Part shown: positions 1 through 9,524 of the stretch, piece by piece
How positions within the stretch are numbered: the stretch's first letter is position 1
How the letters are laid out: each line of letters starts with the position of its first letter
Source: Phytopseudomonas flavescens
Lineage (GTDB): Bacteria; Pseudomonadota; Gammaproteobacteria; Pseudomonadales; Pseudomonadaceae
Length of the DNA stretch: 64,000 nucleotides
Assembly: GCF_900100535.1 (NCBI RefSeq)
Contig: NZ_FNDG01000004.1
Span: forward strand, 296,132 to 360,131
Direction of reading: 5' to 3'
Notes under the pieces: generated by a model
The model's input: the letters and a program-made list of their open reading frames with translations, nothing else
What the model was told of the DNA's origin: nothing
Databases searched by the model: none
Made by a program: the position numbers and the translations under genes

Positions 1-49
1 TGACCGTTTCACTTGCGTGCGCCAAACGGCTGTGCGCTGAGGAGATCCC

Positions 50-676
50 GTGACCCCATCCCCAAGCCGTGAGTCGGCAGAACGCGACGCGCGACACAAC
101 GCCCGCATGGCGCGCAAGAAAGCCTTGATGGACGAGAAGATCGCCCTCGCTCAGGACGAGTACGGCCTGTTGCTGGTGCACAGCGGCAATGGCAAGGGCA
201 AGAGCAGCTCGGCCTTCGGCATGGTCGCCCGTGCGCTGGGGCATGGTCTCAAGGTCGGCGTGGTGCAGTTCATCAAGGGCGGCATGGCCACCGGCGAGGA
301 GCATTTCTTCCGCCGCTTTCCCGATGAAGTCAGCTACCACGTGATGGGCGAGGGCTACACCTGGGATACCCAGGATCGCCAGCGGGATATCGAGAAGGCC
401 GTTCAGGCCTGGGAGGTCGCCCGGCAACTGCTGAACGACCCGCAGATCGCCCTGGTGGTGCTGGACGAGCTGAACATCGCCCTCAAGCACGGTTACCTGG
501 ACGTGGATGTGGTGCTGCGTGACATCGAGTCGCGCCCCGAACTGCAGCACGTCGTGGCGACCGGGCGTGGCGCGCCGCCAGCGCTGCTCGAGGCGGCCGA
601 TACCGTCACCGAAATGACGCTGGTCAAGCATGCCTTCAAGTCCGGCGTCAAAGCCCAGAAAGGCGTCGAGTTTTGA
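50..676 (+). CDS. cobO: Cob(I)yrinic acid a,c-diamide adenosyltransferase
   Basis: CobO transfers the 5'-deoxyadenosyl group of ATP to the cobalt of reduced corrinoids, making the adenosyl form needed for B12 assembly. The 208-residue product has a P-loop HSGNGKGKSS at about residues 44-53, a Walker B-like VVLDELNIAL near 140 and a GRGAPP segment near 174, all usual for the CobO/BtuR family, and its length is normal. The start is GTG with a GAGGAG ribosome site just upstream. It is the first cobalamin gene in the window and its stop overlaps the next start (TTGA). Any cobalamin riboswitch or promoter would lie before the window. The first 40 bases may carry the tail of an upstream gene, but too little is present to name it. 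Confidence 0.95.
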   Translation: MTPSPSRESAERDARHNARMARKKALMDEKIALAQDEYGLLLVHSGNGKGKSSSAFGMVARALGHGLKVGVVQFIKGGMATGEEHFFRRFPDEVSYHVMGEGYTWDTQDRQRDIEKAVQAWEVARQLLNDPQIALVVLDELNIALKHGYLDVDVVLRDIESRPELQHVVATGRGAPPALLEAADTVTEMTLVKHAFKSGVKAQKGVEF

Positions 677-2001
677 TCAATTCAGTGTTTGTCCCGGACG
701 CCGATGAGCGCGCGGCGCGCCATTGTCCGGCGCTGTTGATCGCTGCCCCGGCCTCGGGACAGGGCAAGACCACCGTCACGGCGGCCCTGGCACGCCTGCA
801 CACCCGCCAGGGAAAGCGGGTGCGGGTGTTCAAGTGTGGGCCTGATTTTCTCGACCCGATGATCCTCTCCCGCGCCAGTGGCCATCCGGTCTACCAACTG
901 GATCTGTGGATGGTTGGCGAGGCCGAGAGCCGTCGCCTGCTATGGGAGGCCGCTGGCGAGGCGGACCTGATCCTCATCGAAGGCGTGATGGGCCTGTTCG
1001 ATGGTTCGCCTTGCGCCGCCGACCTGGCTCGTCGCTTCGGTGTGCCGGTACTGGGCGTGATCGATGGCTCCGCCATGGCCCAGACCTTCGGTGCGCTGGC
1101 CGTCGGCCTGGCCAGCTATCAGGCGGATCTGCCGTTCTCCGGCGTACTCGGCAACCGCGTCAGTCCCGGGCGTCATAACGACCTGATCCGCGACAGCCTG
1201 CCGGCCTCGATCCGTTGGTACGGCTCGCTGCCGCGTAGCGCTGCGATCGAATTGCCGAGCCGACACCTGGGGCTGGTGCAGGCCGCCGAACTGGCCGACC
1301 TCGATGGGCGTCTGGATACCGCTGCCGATGCCCTGGCGGAGACCGCGACGGTTACCCTGCCGGCACCGGTGACCTTCGCCGCTCCGTCGATCGCTGCGCC
1401 GTTGCCCCGGCTGGAGGGCGTACGCATCGGCGTGGCCCGCGACGCCTCCTTCGCGTTCATCTACCAGGCCAATCTCGATCTGCTGGAGCGGATGGGCGCG
1501 GCCCTGACATTCTTCAGCCCGCTGGCCGATGAATGCCTGCCCGAGGTGGACAGCCTGTATCTGCCCGGCGGTTATCCCGAACTGCACCTGCAGGGGCTGG
1601 CCGCGAACCGGCCGATGATCGCTGCCATCACCGCCCACAACCAGGCCGGCAAGCCGATCCTAGCCGAGTGCGGCGGCATGCTCTACCTGCTCGACTCGTT
1701 GAGCGATGTGGCGGGCGAGCGGGCCGAGCTGGCCGGGCTGGTGCCCGGCCACGCACAGATGCAGAAGCGCCTGGTCGCCCTGGCGCTGCAGGCGGCAACC
1801 CTGCCCGAAGGACTGCTGCGTGGGCACAGCTACCACCATTCACGCCTCGAGTCTGACCTGGAACCGCTGGCTCGCGGCGAGTGCCCCAATGACAAACCGG
1901 TCAGCGAGGCGGTGTTCCGTGTTGGTCGGCTCACCGCATCCTATATCCACTTTTATCTGCCATCCGATCCTGCGGCCGCAGCGGCATTGTTCAAGCCATG
2001 A
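673..2001 (+). CDS. cobB: Cobyrinic acid a,c-diamide synthase
   Basis: CobB amidates the a and c carboxylates of (hydrogeno)byrinic acid using glutamine and ATP. The N-terminal half is a dethiobiotin-synthetase-like ATPase with P-loop GQGKTT at residues 29-34 and a LIEGVMGLFDG motif near 100. The C-terminal half is a class I glutamine amidotransferase domain with LPGGYPELH near 300 and the nucleophile Cys333 in AECGGM. The chosen start is TTG overlapping the cobO stop; an in-frame GTG at 685 is an alternative, and an AAAGG about 10 nt before the TTG is weak support. The stop overlaps the bluB ATG (ATGA), so translation is probably coupled through the operon. Confidence 0.94.
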   Translation: MINSVFVPDADERAARHCPALLIAAPASGQGKTTVTAALARLHTRQGKRVRVFKCGPDFLDPMILSRASGHPVYQLDLWMVGEAESRRLLWEAAGEADLILIEGVMGLFDGSPCAADLARRFGVPVLGVIDGSAMAQTFGALAVGLASYQADLPFSGVLGNRVSPGRHNDLIRDSLPASIRWYGSLPRSAAIELPSRHLGLVQAAELADLDGRLDTAADALAETATVTLPAPVTFAAPSIAAPLPRLEGVRIGVARDASFAFIYQANLDLLERMGAALTFFSPLADECLPEVDSLYLPGGYPELHLQGLAANRPMIAAITAHNQAGKPILAECGGMLYLLDSLSDVAGERAELAGLVPGHAQMQKRLVALALQAATLPEGLLRGHSYHHSRLESDLEPLARGECPNDKPVSEAVFRVGRLTASYIHFYLPSDPAAAAALFKP

Positions 2002-2648
2002 GCGATCACGCCTTCAGCGCCGGGGAGCGTGCCGCTGTCTATCGGGCCATGGCCGAGCGTCGCGATATGCGTCATTTCAGTGGTGGCGAGGTGGCGCCTG
2101 AATTGCTCGCGAAGCTGCTCGAGGCCGCGCACCAGGCACCCAGTGTGGGCCTGATGCAGCCCTGGCGCTTCATCCGCATCACCCGGCCGGCGCTGCGTGA
2201 AGACATCTACCAACTGGTCGAAGTCGAACGCCGGTTGACCGCCGAGGCCCTGGGCGAACGCTCCGACGCGTTCATGCGCCTCAAGGTCGAGGGCATTCGC
2301 GAGTGTGCCGAGGTCTTGGTCGCGGCGTTGATGGACGGCCGCGACGCCCATGTATTCGGGCGTCGCACTCTGCCGGAAATGGATATGGCGTCGTTGTCCT
2401 GCGCCATTCAGAATCTCTGGCTCGCCGCCCGGGCCGAAGGCCTGGGCATGGGCTGGGTGTCGCTGTTCGATCCTCTCGCACTGGCCGAACTGCTGGGCAT
2501 GCCAGCGGACAGCAAGCCGGTGGCAGTGCTGTGCCTGGGCCCGGTGCAGGCCTTCTACCCGATGCCGATGCTGGCCCAGGAAGGTTGGGCCGAAGTGCGG
2601 CCATTGAGTGAGTTGCTGTTTCAGGATCGCTGGGATCACCATGAATAA
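1998..2648 (+). CDS. bluB: 5,6-dimethylbenzimidazole synthase BluB
   Basis: BluB is a flavin destructase of the nitroreductase fold that breaks down reduced FMN with oxygen to make 5,6-dimethylbenzimidazole, the lower ligand of B12. The 216-residue product begins with the family pattern ERRDMRHF, has HQAPSVGLMQPWRFI near residues 47-61 for flavin contact, and GLGMGWVSLFDP near 148. The ATG overlaps the cobB stop, and a 12-nt gap separates it from cbiB. With BluB and CobT in one operon the cell should make its own dimethylbenzimidazole under aerobic conditions. A plain nitroreductase is less likely given the context and motifs. Confidence 0.93.
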   Translation: MSDHAFSAGERAAVYRAMAERRDMRHFSGGEVAPELLAKLLEAAHQAPSVGLMQPWRFIRITRPALREDIYQLVEVERRLTAEALGERSDAFMRLKVEGIRECAEVLVAALMDGRDAHVFGRRTLPEMDMASLSCAIQNLWLAARAEGLGMGWVSLFDPLALAELLGMPADSKPVAVLCLGPVQAFYPMPMLAQEGWAEVRPLSELLFQDRWDHHE

Positions 2649-2660
2649 CGAGAGCCGTCC

Positions 2661-3569
2661 ATGAGCTTGATACTCAGTGCGGTCGCCGGGGTGGCGCTGG
2701 ATGCCGCGCTTGGCGAGCCGAGGCGTTGGCATCCGTTGGTGGGCTTCGGCAGGCTGGCCAATCGCCTGGAACAGCGTTTCAATCCATCCGGCGGCGGTTG
2801 GCGCAGCCATGGCGTGAGCGCCTGGTGCCTGGCGGTCCTGCCGCTGACCCTGCTGACCGTCCTGCTGGTGCAGGTGCCCTGGCTGGGTGGGTTGGTGCAG
2901 ATCGTCGCCCTGTACGCGGCCCTAGGTCTGCGCAGTCTCGACCAGCACGCACAACCGGTGGCGCGGGCGCTGCGACTTGGCGATCTGCCGCGGGCCCGTC
3001 AGCGGGTCGGCTATATGGTCAGTCGACGTACCGAGGACCTGGACGCCACCGGCGTGGCCCGGGCTGGTACCGAGTCGGTGCTGGAGAACGGCAGCGATGC
3101 AGTATTCGCCGCGTTGTTCTGGTTTCTGGTCGCCGGTGCGCCTGGTGTGGTGCTGTATCGCCTGAGCAACACCCTGGATGCCATGTGGGGATACCGCAAC
3201 CCGCGTTTCGAGCGCTTCGGCTGGGCCGCTGCGAAAATCGATGACCTGCTCAACTACCTGCCGGCGCGTCTGGTCGCGCTGACCTACGCGTTGCTCGGGC
3301 GCACCACCATGGCAATACGTTGCTGGCAGCGCCAGGCACCGCAGTGGGACAGTCCCAATGCCGGGCCGGTGATGGCCGCCGGCGCCGGCGCCCTGGGGGT
3401 CAGCCTCGGCGGTGCCGCGGTCTACCATGGCGAGGTGCACCAGCGCCCCGAGCTTGGCGAGGGGCCGTCACCCCAGGCGCGAGATATCGAGCGGGCGTTG
3501 AATCTGGTTTGGGGCGGCGTCTTGCTGTGGCTGCTGTTGATACTGATCGTGGGGGTGTGGGTTGCTTGA
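2661..3569 (+). CDS. cbiB: Adenosylcobinamide-phosphate synthase
   Basis: This integral membrane protein (CobD in Pseudomonas denitrificans naming, CbiB in Salmonella naming) attaches (R)-1-amino-2-propanol O-phosphate to adenosylcobyric acid. The 302-residue sequence starts with the family pattern [18 protein letters not shown] and contains the conserved [21 protein letters not shown] and [11 protein letters not shown] segments. Several hydrophobic helices are visible, at about residues 55-90, 150-172 and 282-300. It overlaps the following cobD gene by 8 nt. Length and motifs are complete, with nothing broken. Confidence 0.94.
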   Translation: MSLILSAVAGVALDAALGEPRRWHPLVGFGRLANRLEQRFNPSGGGWRSHGVSAWCLAVLPLTLLTVLLVQVPWLGGLVQIVALYAALGLRSLDQHAQPVARALRLGDLPRARQRVGYMVSRRTEDLDATGVARAGTESVLENGSDAVFAALFWFLVAGAPGVVLYRLSNTLDAMWGYRNPRFERFGWAAAKIDDLLNYLPARLVALTYALLGRTTMAIRCWQRQAPQWDSPNAGPVMAAGAGALGVSLGGAAVYHGEVHQRPELGEGPSPQARDIERALNLVWGGVLLWLLLILIVGVWVA

Positions 3570-4554
3570 ACATGGTGGACGATTACGGCGCGCGGCCCTG
3601 CAGCACGGCATTCCCCTGAGCGACTGGCTGGATCTTTCGACCGGCGTGGCGCCTTACGGATGGCCCTTGCCGGCGATTCCAGAACAGCTGTGGATACGCC
3701 TGCCCGAGCAGGGCGATGGTCTGGAGGACGCTGCCTGCGCTTACTATGGCGTCGAGCATCTGCTGCCGGTAGCCGGCTCCCAGGCGGCCATCCAGTGCCT
3801 GCCGCGGCTACGGCGCGAAGCACGGGTGGGCGTCGTGTCGCCCGCTTACGCCGAACATGCGGCGGCCTGGCAGCGCGAGGGGCACCGGGTGCTGGAACTC
3901 TGCGAAGCGAGCGTCAACCGGGCGTTGGAACGACTCGATGTGCTGCTGCTGGTCAACCCCAACAACCCCACCGGTCGGCGTTTTTCTCCGCAGCAGTTGC
4001 TTGCCTGGCATGCGCGCCTGGCCGAGCGCGGCGGTTGGCTGATCGTCGACGAAGCCTTTATCGACTGCACCCCGGAGCAGAGTCTGGCAGCTCACAGCCA
4101 CCTGCCAGGCTTGATCGTATTGCGCTCGTTCGGCAAATTCTTCGGCATGGCCGGCGCCCGGCTGGGCTTCGTACTGGCCGAGGCCAGGCTGCTCGGTGAG
4201 CTGGAGGAGATGCTCGGCCCCTGGACGCTCAGCGGGCCGACGCGCTGGCTGGGCAGCCACCTGTTGCCGGATCGTGCCGGCCAGCAGATACAGCGGCAGC
4301 GCCTGGCCGGGGACGGCCAACGGCTGGCCGACCTGCTGTGCGCACATGGCCTGCCACCCACCGGTGGCTGCGCGCTGTTCCAGTGGATGGCCTGTGAACG
4401 GGCTGCCTTGCTGCATGAGTTTCTGGCCTGCAATGGTATTCTCACCCGCTTCTTCGAACGGCCGGCAAGCATACGTTTCGGCCTGCCACCGGACGAGCCG
4501 GGCTGGCAGCGCCTGGGGCGGGCACTGACCCTGTTCGCCGAGGAGTGTCGATGA
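3562..4554 (+). CDS. cobD: L-threonine-O-3-phosphate decarboxylase (CobD/CobC type)
   Basis: A fold-type I PLP enzyme that makes aminopropanol phosphate for the corrin linker. Salmonella calls it CobD; Pseudomonas literature often calls it CobC. The 330-residue protein opens with the typical [11 protein letters not shown] and [12 protein letters not shown], contains NPNNPTGR for substrate binding, IVDEAFIDC for the PLP ring, and the Schiff-base lysine in [17 protein letters not shown]. The start is a TTG inside the end of cbiB, because no ATG fits the conserved N-terminus. The 3' end shares ATGA with cobQ. The histidinol-phosphate aminotransferase HisC is a paralogue, but the N-terminal pattern and operon favour cobalamin synthesis. 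Confidence 0.92.
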   Translation: MLEHGGRLRRAALQHGIPLSDWLDLSTGVAPYGWPLPAIPEQLWIRLPEQGDGLEDAACAYYGVEHLLPVAGSQAAIQCLPRLRREARVGVVSPAYAEHAAAWQREGHRVLELCEASVNRALERLDVLLLVNPNNPTGRRFSPQQLLAWHARLAERGGWLIVDEAFIDCTPEQSLAAHSHLPGLIVLRSFGKFFGMAGARLGFVLAEARLLGELEEMLGPWTLSGPTRWLGSHLLPDRAGQQIQRQRLAGDGQRLADLLCAHGLPPTGGCALFQWMACERAALLHEFLACNGILTRFFERPASIRFGLPPDEPGWQRLGRALTLFAEECR

Positions 4555-6041
4555 GCCCGCCTGAATCAGGGGCAACCCTGATGGTGCAGGGCACCACATC
4601 GGATGCTGGCAAAAGCACGCTGGTGACGGCGTTGTGCCGTTGGCTGCGTCGCCAGGGCGTCAGCGTGGCGCCGTTCAAACCGCAGAACATGGCACTCAAC
4701 AGTGCGGTCACCGCCGACGCAGGCGAGATCGGTCGTGCCCAGGCGGTGCAGGCCCAGGCGTGTGGCCTGCAGCCCCACACCGACATGAACCCGGTACTGC
4801 TGAAGCCGAACAGCGACACCGGCGCTCAGGTGATCATCCATGGCCAGGCAGTCGGTAACATGAATGCGGTGACCTACCATGATTACAAACAGGTCGCCCG
4901 CCAGGCGGTGCTGGCCTCCCACCAGCGCCTGCAGGCCGCTTACCGGGTGGTGATGGTGGAGGGCGCAGGCTCGCCGGCGGAAATCAACCTGCGTAGCAAC
5001 GACATCGCCAACATGGGCTTTGCCGAGGCGGTCGATTGCCCGGTCATTCTGATCGCCGATATCGACAAGGGTGGCGTCTTCGCCCACCTGGTCGGCACCC
5101 TGGAGCTGCTATCGCCCAGCGAGCAGGCACGGCTCAAGGGTTTCGTGATCAATCGTTTTCGCGGCGATATCGCCTTGTTGCAACCCGGCCTGGACTGGCT
5201 CGAGCAGCGAACCGGCAAGCCGGTGCTCGGCGTGCTGCCCTACTTGATGGATTTCCACCTGGAAGCCGAGGACGCCATCGATCGTCGGCAAGTGAGCAAG
5301 GCCGCGCAGGTGCTCAGGGTGGTGGTGCCGGTGCTGCCACGGATCAGCAATCACACCGATTTCGACCCGTTGCGCCTGCACCCTCAGGTCGTGCTGACCT
5401 TCGTCGGCCCCGGCGAAGTGATCCCCCCCGCCGACCTGATCATCCTGCCCGGCTCCAAGAGCGTGCGTGCCGACCTGGCCTTCCTGCGCAGCCGGGGCTG
5501 GGCCGAGGCCATCGACCGGCATCTGCGCTACGGCGGCAGGTTGCTGGGCATCTGCGGCGGGCTGCAGATGCTCGGGCGCCGGGTCGAGGATCCCGACGGC
5601 CTCGAGGGGCCCGCCGGCGCTAGCGAGGGCCTGGGGCTTTTGCAGATCGACACCGTGCTGGAGCCCCACAAGCAGCTGCGTAATGTGAATGGGCGGTTGT
5701 GCCTGGAAGATGCCTCTATCAGCGGTTACGAGATTCATGCCGGGGTGACCACGGGCGTCGACTTGCAGCGCGCCGCGGTTCGCCTCGATGACGGCCGTGC
5801 GGACGGTGCGCTGAGCGCCGATGGCCAGGTCATGGGTACCTACCTGCATGGCCTGTTCGAGTCGTCGGAGGCCTGTTCGGCGCTGCTGCGCTGGGCAGGC
5901 CTGGGGGAGGTGCAGATGGTGGATTACCATGGCCTGCGCGAGCGTGACATCGAGCGCCTGGCGGATCTGGTCGAAGCGCATCTTGATCAGTCGGCCCTGC
6001 GCGCGCTGTGCGGTCTGATGGCCCCCACGGAGGCCGAATAA
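4551..6041 (+). CDS. cobQ: Cobyric acid synthase
   Basis: CobQ amidates carboxylates b, d, e and g of adenosylcobyrinic acid a,c-diamide with glutamine and ATP. The 496-residue protein has an N-terminal P-loop [10 protein letters not shown] (residues 14-23), the [10 protein letters not shown] motif, [10 protein letters not shown] near 165, and a C-terminal class I amidotransferase domain with LPGSKS and the nucleophile Cys335 in [10 protein letters not shown] chose ATG 4551, which shares ATGA with the cobD stop and has GAGGAG 7 nt upstream. A GTG at 4545 would add two residues but sits directly against that ribosome site. One nucleotide separates it from cobU. Confidence 0.95.
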   Translation: MSPPESGATLMVQGTTSDAGKSTLVTALCRWLRRQGVSVAPFKPQNMALNSAVTADAGEIGRAQAVQAQACGLQPHTDMNPVLLKPNSDTGAQVIIHGQAVGNMNAVTYHDYKQVARQAVLASHQRLQAAYRVVMVEGAGSPAEINLRSNDIANMGFAEAVDCPVILIADIDKGGVFAHLVGTLELLSPSEQARLKGFVINRFRGDIALLQPGLDWLEQRTGKPVLGVLPYLMDFHLEAEDAIDRRQVSKAAQVLRVVVPVLPRISNHTDFDPLRLHPQVVLTFVGPGEVIPPADLIILPGSKSVRADLAFLRSRGWAEAIDRHLRYGGRLLGICGGLQMLGRRVEDPDGLEGPAGASEGLGLLQIDTVLEPHKQLRNVNGRLCLEDASISGYEIHAGVTTGVDLQRAAVRLDDGRADGALSADGQVMGTYLHGLFESSEACSALLRWAGLGEVQMVDYHGLRERDIERLADLVEAHLDQSALRALCGLMAPTEAE

Positions 6042-6042
6042 G

Positions 6043-6564
6043 ATGCAGGCATTGATTCTGGGCGGCGCACGTTCCGGCAAGAGCCGGCTGGCCGAGCGGC
6101 TGGCCGATCAGTCGGGCCTGGAGGTGATCTATATCGCCACCAGCCAGGCAGGCGATGGCGAGATGAGCACCCGTATCCGCCGCCATCGCGACCGCCGCCC
6201 GGCGCACTGGGGGCTGGTCGAGGAGCCGCTGCGACTGGCCCGGGTGCTTGACGAGCAGGCGTCGACACAGCGCTGCCTGCTGGTCGATTGCCTGACGCTG
6301 TGGCTGACCAACCTGTTGCTGCTGGACGACGATGCACGGCTGGTGCGCGAGCGCGATGCGCTGCTGGCCTGCCTGGCGAACCTGCCGGGGCAGCTGATTA
6401 TGGTCAGCAATGAAACCGGGCTTGGCGTGGTGCCGATGGGTGAGTTGACCCGTCGCTATGTCGATGAAGCCGGTCTACTGCACCAGGCCATCGCCGAACG
6501 CTGCCAGCGCGTGGTGTTCACGATCGCTGGCCTGCCCATGATTCTCAAGGGGGAACCGTTATGA
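6043..6564 (+). CDS. cobU: Bifunctional adenosylcobinamide kinase / guanylyltransferase
   Basis: This enzyme (CobP in P. denitrificans naming) phosphorylates adenosylcobinamide and transfers GMP to it, giving adenosylcobinamide-GDP, the upper half of the nucleotide loop. The 173-residue product has P-loop GGARSGKS at residues 7-14, the guanylylated histidine at about His48 in [10 protein letters not shown], the [13 protein letters not shown] motif and [11 protein letters not shown]. Length is normal for the family. It overlaps cobT by ATGA. Because it also salvages cobinamide, the operon can serve both de novo synthesis and recycling. Confidence 0.95.
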   Translation: MQALILGGARSGKSRLAERLADQSGLEVIYIATSQAGDGEMSTRIRRHRDRRPAHWGLVEEPLRLARVLDEQASTQRCLLVDCLTLWLTNLLLLDDDARLVRERDALLACLANLPGQLIMVSNETGLGVVPMGELTRRYVDEAGLLHQAIAERCQRVVFTIAGLPMILKGEPL

Positions 6565-7616
6565 ATCTCGACTGGTGGCGGGGGCCTATCCAGCCTATCG
6601 ACCCGGTGGCGCGCGACAAGGCTGAGGCGCGGCAGAGGCAGTTGACCAAGCCGGCCGGCTCGCTCGGCGAGCTGGAGCGCCTGGCGATTCGCCTTGCTGG
6701 CTTGCAGGGCCGTGAGTGCCCGAGTATCGAGAAGGTGTGGATCGCCATTTTCGCCGGTGACCACGGGGTGGTGGCGGAAGGGGTCTCGGCCTACCCGCAG
6801 GCGGTGACGGGTCAGATGCTGCGCAATTTCGTCGGTGGCGGAGCGGCGATCAGCGTGCTGGCCCGGCAACTCGACGCAGCGCTGGAAGTGACCGACCTGG
6901 GCACCGCGCTGCCGCTCGAGGCACTGCCAGGCGTGCGCCATCTGCAGGTCGGTGCCGGTACCGCCAACCTGATGCGCGAGGCGGCGATGACAACCGCCCA
7001 GGCGCTGACTGCCCTGCAGGCCGGGCGTGACAGCGTCGTTCGTGCTGCACTCGATGGCCGTGAGTTGTTTATCGGCGGTGAGATGGGCATTGGCAATACC
7101 ACCGCGGCCACGGCGCTGGCCTGCCTGCTGCTGGATTGCCCGGTGGACGAGCTGGTGGGGCCGGGTACCGGGCTCGTCGCTGCCGGCGTGACCCACAAGG
7201 CTCGGGTGATCGAGGCGGCCCTGGCGTTGCACCGGGGGGCCGCCGACGAGCCGATGGAGGCCCTGCGTCGCCTGGGCGGTTTCGAGATCGCCGCACTCGC
7301 CGGCGCCTACCTGGCGTGCGCCCAGCAGGGTGTGGTGGCATTGGTCGACGGTTTCATCTGCAGCGTCGCTGCCTTGCTGGCGGTACGCCTGAATCCGGCG
7401 TGTCGCGATTGGCTGCTGTTCTCCCACCAGAGCGCCGAGCCGGGCCATCAGCGCCTGCTCGCCGCCTTGCAGGCCACGCCACTGGTCAGCCTGGGCCTGC
7501 GCCTGGGCGAGGGCAGCGGTGCCGCGCTGGTGGTGCCGATGCTGCGTCTGGCCTGTGCACTGCACAACCAGATGGCCACCTTTTCCGAGGCGGCGGTGGC
7601 CGATCGCGTGCCGTGA
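6561..7616 (+). CDS. cobT: Nicotinate-nucleotide:dimethylbenzimidazole phosphoribosyltransferase
   Basis: CobT (called CobU in older Pseudomonas papers) makes alpha-ribazole 5'-phosphate from nicotinate mononucleotide and dimethylbenzimidazole. The 351-residue product shows the family's N-terminal [32 protein letters not shown] near residues 72-88, [11 protein letters not shown] near 173, GPGTGL near 195 and the C-terminal [11 protein letters not shown] containing the presumed catalytic Glu. It supplies one half of the loop joined by CobS and uses the base made by BluB upstream. Start and stop are both overlapped by neighbours (ATGA with cobU, GTGA with cobC). Confidence 0.95.
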   Translation: MNLDWWRGPIQPIDPVARDKAEARQRQLTKPAGSLGELERLAIRLAGLQGRECPSIEKVWIAIFAGDHGVVAEGVSAYPQAVTGQMLRNFVGGGAAISVLARQLDAALEVTDLGTALPLEALPGVRHLQVGAGTANLMREAAMTTAQALTALQAGRDSVVRAALDGRELFIGGEMGIGNTTAATALACLLLDCPVDELVGPGTGLVAAGVTHKARVIEAALALHRGAADEPMEALRRLGGFEIAALAGAYLACAQQGVVALVDGFICSVAALLAVRLNPACRDWLLFSHQSAEPGHQRLLAALQATPLVSLGLRLGEGSGAALVVPMLRLACALHNQMATFSEAAVADRVP

Positions 7617-8179
7617 TCCTGCATTTGTTGCGCCACGGCGAAACCGAGCAGGGCGGCGGCTTGCGCGGCAGCCTGGACGATGCGCTGACCGACGCCGGTT
7701 GGGCGCAACTACGGGCAGCAGTACGGGTCGATGAACACTGGGATGCGCTGATCAGCTCGCCGCTGCAACGCTGTGCGCGTTTTGCCGAGGAACTGGCCGC
7801 CGCCCGCGATCTGCCGCTGCGCGTCGAGGCTGATTTGCAGGAGCTGCATTTCGGTGACTGGGAAGGGCGCAGCGCCGCCCAACTGATGGAAACCGACGCC
7901 GAGGACCTGGGCCGCTTCTGGGCCGATCCCTATGCCTTCACGCCGCCCGGCGGCGAGCCGCTGCTCGCCTTCGAGGCGCGGGTGCTGGATGCGCTGCGGC
8001 GTCTGCAGGGTGATTACCAGGGGCAGCAAGTGCTGGTGGTTACCCATGGTGGGGTGATGCGCCTGTTGCTGGCGCGGGCGCGGGGGCTGCCCCGTGAGCA
8101 GCTGCTGCAGGTCAGCGTGGCCCACGGTCAACGGGTGCACCTGCAGCTCGATGACCAGGGCTTGCGGGAAATGCCATGA
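7613..8179 (+). CDS. cobC: Alpha-ribazole phosphatase (histidine phosphatase family)
   Basis: CobC removes the 5' phosphate of alpha-ribazole phosphate, or of cobalamin phosphate after CobS acts. The 188-residue product begins [12 protein letters not shown], with the phosphohistidine in the RHGE signature at His8. It has [16 protein letters not shown] near 44, LHFGDWEGR near 82 and the second active-site histidine in [11 protein letters not shown] near 145. The start is GTG within GTGA shared with cobT. A much longer reading in this frame runs back into cobT, but that part overlaps a conserved enzyme and is not real. The stop shares ATGA with cobS. Confidence 0.9.
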   Translation: MILHLLRHGETEQGGGLRGSLDDALTDAGWAQLRAAVRVDEHWDALISSPLQRCARFAEELAAARDLPLRVEADLQELHFGDWEGRSAAQLMETDAEDLGRFWADPYAFTPPGGEPLLAFEARVLDALRRLQGDYQGQQVLVVTHGGVMRLLLARARGLPREQLLQVSVAHGQRVHLQLDDQGLREMP

Positions 8180-8907
8180 CGCCTTTCTGGATCGCCCTGC
8201 AGTTTCTCACTCGCTTGCCGGTACGCCTGGCCGGCATCCCTACGGCCGAACAGACGGGGCGCTCGCTGCTCTGCTATCCCCTGGTTGGCGGGGTGATCGG
8301 TCTGCTGCTGCTCGCTGCCGCGTACCTGCTCGATACGGCAGCGGTGCCTCTGCAGGCGGCGCTGCTGCTGAGCCTGTGGGTCGGGCTGAGCGGTGCGCTG
8401 CATCTGGATGGTCTGGCCGACAGCGCGGATGCCTGGATGGGCGGTTTCGGCGATCGCGCGCGCACCCTGACGATCATGAAGGACCCGCGCAGCGGCCCTG
8501 TCGCCGTGGTGGTGCTGGTATTGCTGCTGCTGCTCAAGTTCGTCGCCCTGCTGACCCTGCTCGAAGGGCGGGGGCACCTGGCGCTGCTACTGGTTCCGGT
8601 GCTCGGACGTGGCGCGTTGCTGGCCCTGTTCCTCTGCACGCCCTATGTCCGCGCGGGCGGCCTGGGCGAGGTATTGGCCAGTCACCTGCCGAGGTCGGCC
8701 GCCATCGCCGTGCTGGCGGTGACGTCGCTGACCTGTCTGCTGTTCGGTGGTATCTGGGTGATGCTGGTGGCCATGGGGATTTTCTACGGGTTGCGGCGCA
8801 TGATGCAGCAGCGCCTGGGCGGCACCACAGGCGACACTGCCGGAGCGCTGCTGGAGGTGCTCGAATGCGGAGTGCTGTTGACGATGGCTCTGCAAGTGGC
8901 CGACTGA
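8176..8907 (+). CDS. cobS: Adenosylcobinamide-GDP ribazoletransferase (cobalamin synthase)
   Basis: CobS (CobV in P. denitrificans naming) is a membrane enzyme that joins adenosylcobinamide-GDP to alpha-ribazole, closing the nucleotide loop. The 243-residue protein starts with the conserved FWIALQFLTRLPV, has the Mg-binding LHLDGLADSADAWMGG motif at about residues 75-90 followed by IMKDPRSGP, and several long hydrophobic helices. It is the last gene of the run of overlapping cobalamin genes; 148 bp without a gene follow. Confidence 0.95.
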   Translation: MTPFWIALQFLTRLPVRLAGIPTAEQTGRSLLCYPLVGGVIGLLLLAAAYLLDTAAVPLQAALLLSLWVGLSGALHLDGLADSADAWMGGFGDRARTLTIMKDPRSGPVAVVVLVLLLLLKFVALLTLLEGRGHLALLLVPVLGRGALLALFLCTPYVRAGGLGEVLASHLPRSAAIAVLAVTSLTCLLFGGIWVMLVAMGIFYGLRRMMQQRLGGTTGDTAGALLEVLECGVLLTMALQVAD

Positions 8908-9055
8908 CTACCTGTCCCGTCGCCTTGGGTCGAGCGATACCCGGGTTTTCCTAACGCATGCGCTGAATGTCACCTGTTCTCCAGCCCTGGAAAAAGCGCT
9001 GAAAACTTCCAGTCAGGGTTGCCCGCTGGGAGAAGCGGGTATATACATACATCCC

Positions 9056-9460
9056 ATGTTGCCGACCGAATGCCTCTGCACCCGTTTGCGCCGTGCCAGC
9101 CGTGGCGTCAGCAAATTCTATGACGACGCCCTGAGCGGTGTCGGGCTCAACGTCGCCCAGTATTCGCTGCTCGTGCATTTGCAGCGCCTCGGTCAGCCGA
9201 GCATCACCGACCTGGCCGATGCCATGGGGCTCGAGCGCAGTACCCTGGGGCGTAACCTGCGTGTCCTCGAGGGACGGGGCCTGGTGACGCTGCAGGGTGG
9301 CGTCGACCAGCGCAATCGCCTGGTGTCGCTGAGCGCGGCTGGCGGGCAGCTCCTCGCCGAGGCATTGGGCGCCTGGCAGACGGCGCAAGCGCAACTGCAA
9401 CAACGACTGCACCCGCAACACATGGAGGCGCTGGACGAATTGCTCGCCAGCCTGGATTGA
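9056..9460 (+). CDS. MarR-family transcriptional regulator
   Basis: A 134-residue winged-helix regulator. After an N-terminal dimerisation helix, the recognition region reads SITDLADAMGLERSTLGRNLRVLEGRGLV (given here as family pattern, residues 46-74), and the wing follows with VDQRNRLVSLSAAG, both typical of MarR proteins. It lies 64 bp before a major facilitator gene in the same direction and most likely controls it in response to a small ligand; that link is inference. There is no clear ribosome site: a TATATAC stretch at 9040-9047 sits only about 10 nt before the ATG, so the transcript could be leaderless or very short-leadered. Confidence 0.88.
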   Translation: MLPTECLCTRLRRASRGVSKFYDDALSGVGLNVAQYSLLVHLQRLGQPSITDLADAMGLERSTLGRNLRVLEGRGLVTLQGGVDQRNRLVSLSAAGGQLLAEALGAWQTAQAQLQQRLHPQHMEALDELLASLD

Positions 9461-9524
9461 CGGCAGTGGGCGTGCATCGCCTCTTCCCACTTTGCGTTTC
9501 GACCTGACCACAGAAGGGCAAGCA

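Noticed and set aside
1..49. Cobalamin riboswitch before cobO
   Set aside because: Only 49 bases precede the gene in this window and they show no B12-box; any riboswitch would be outside.
7136..7612. N-terminal extension of the cobC frame into cobT
   Set aside because: The conserved phosphatase begins at GTG 7613 with the RHGE motif eight residues in; the extension overlaps well conserved cobT in another frame.
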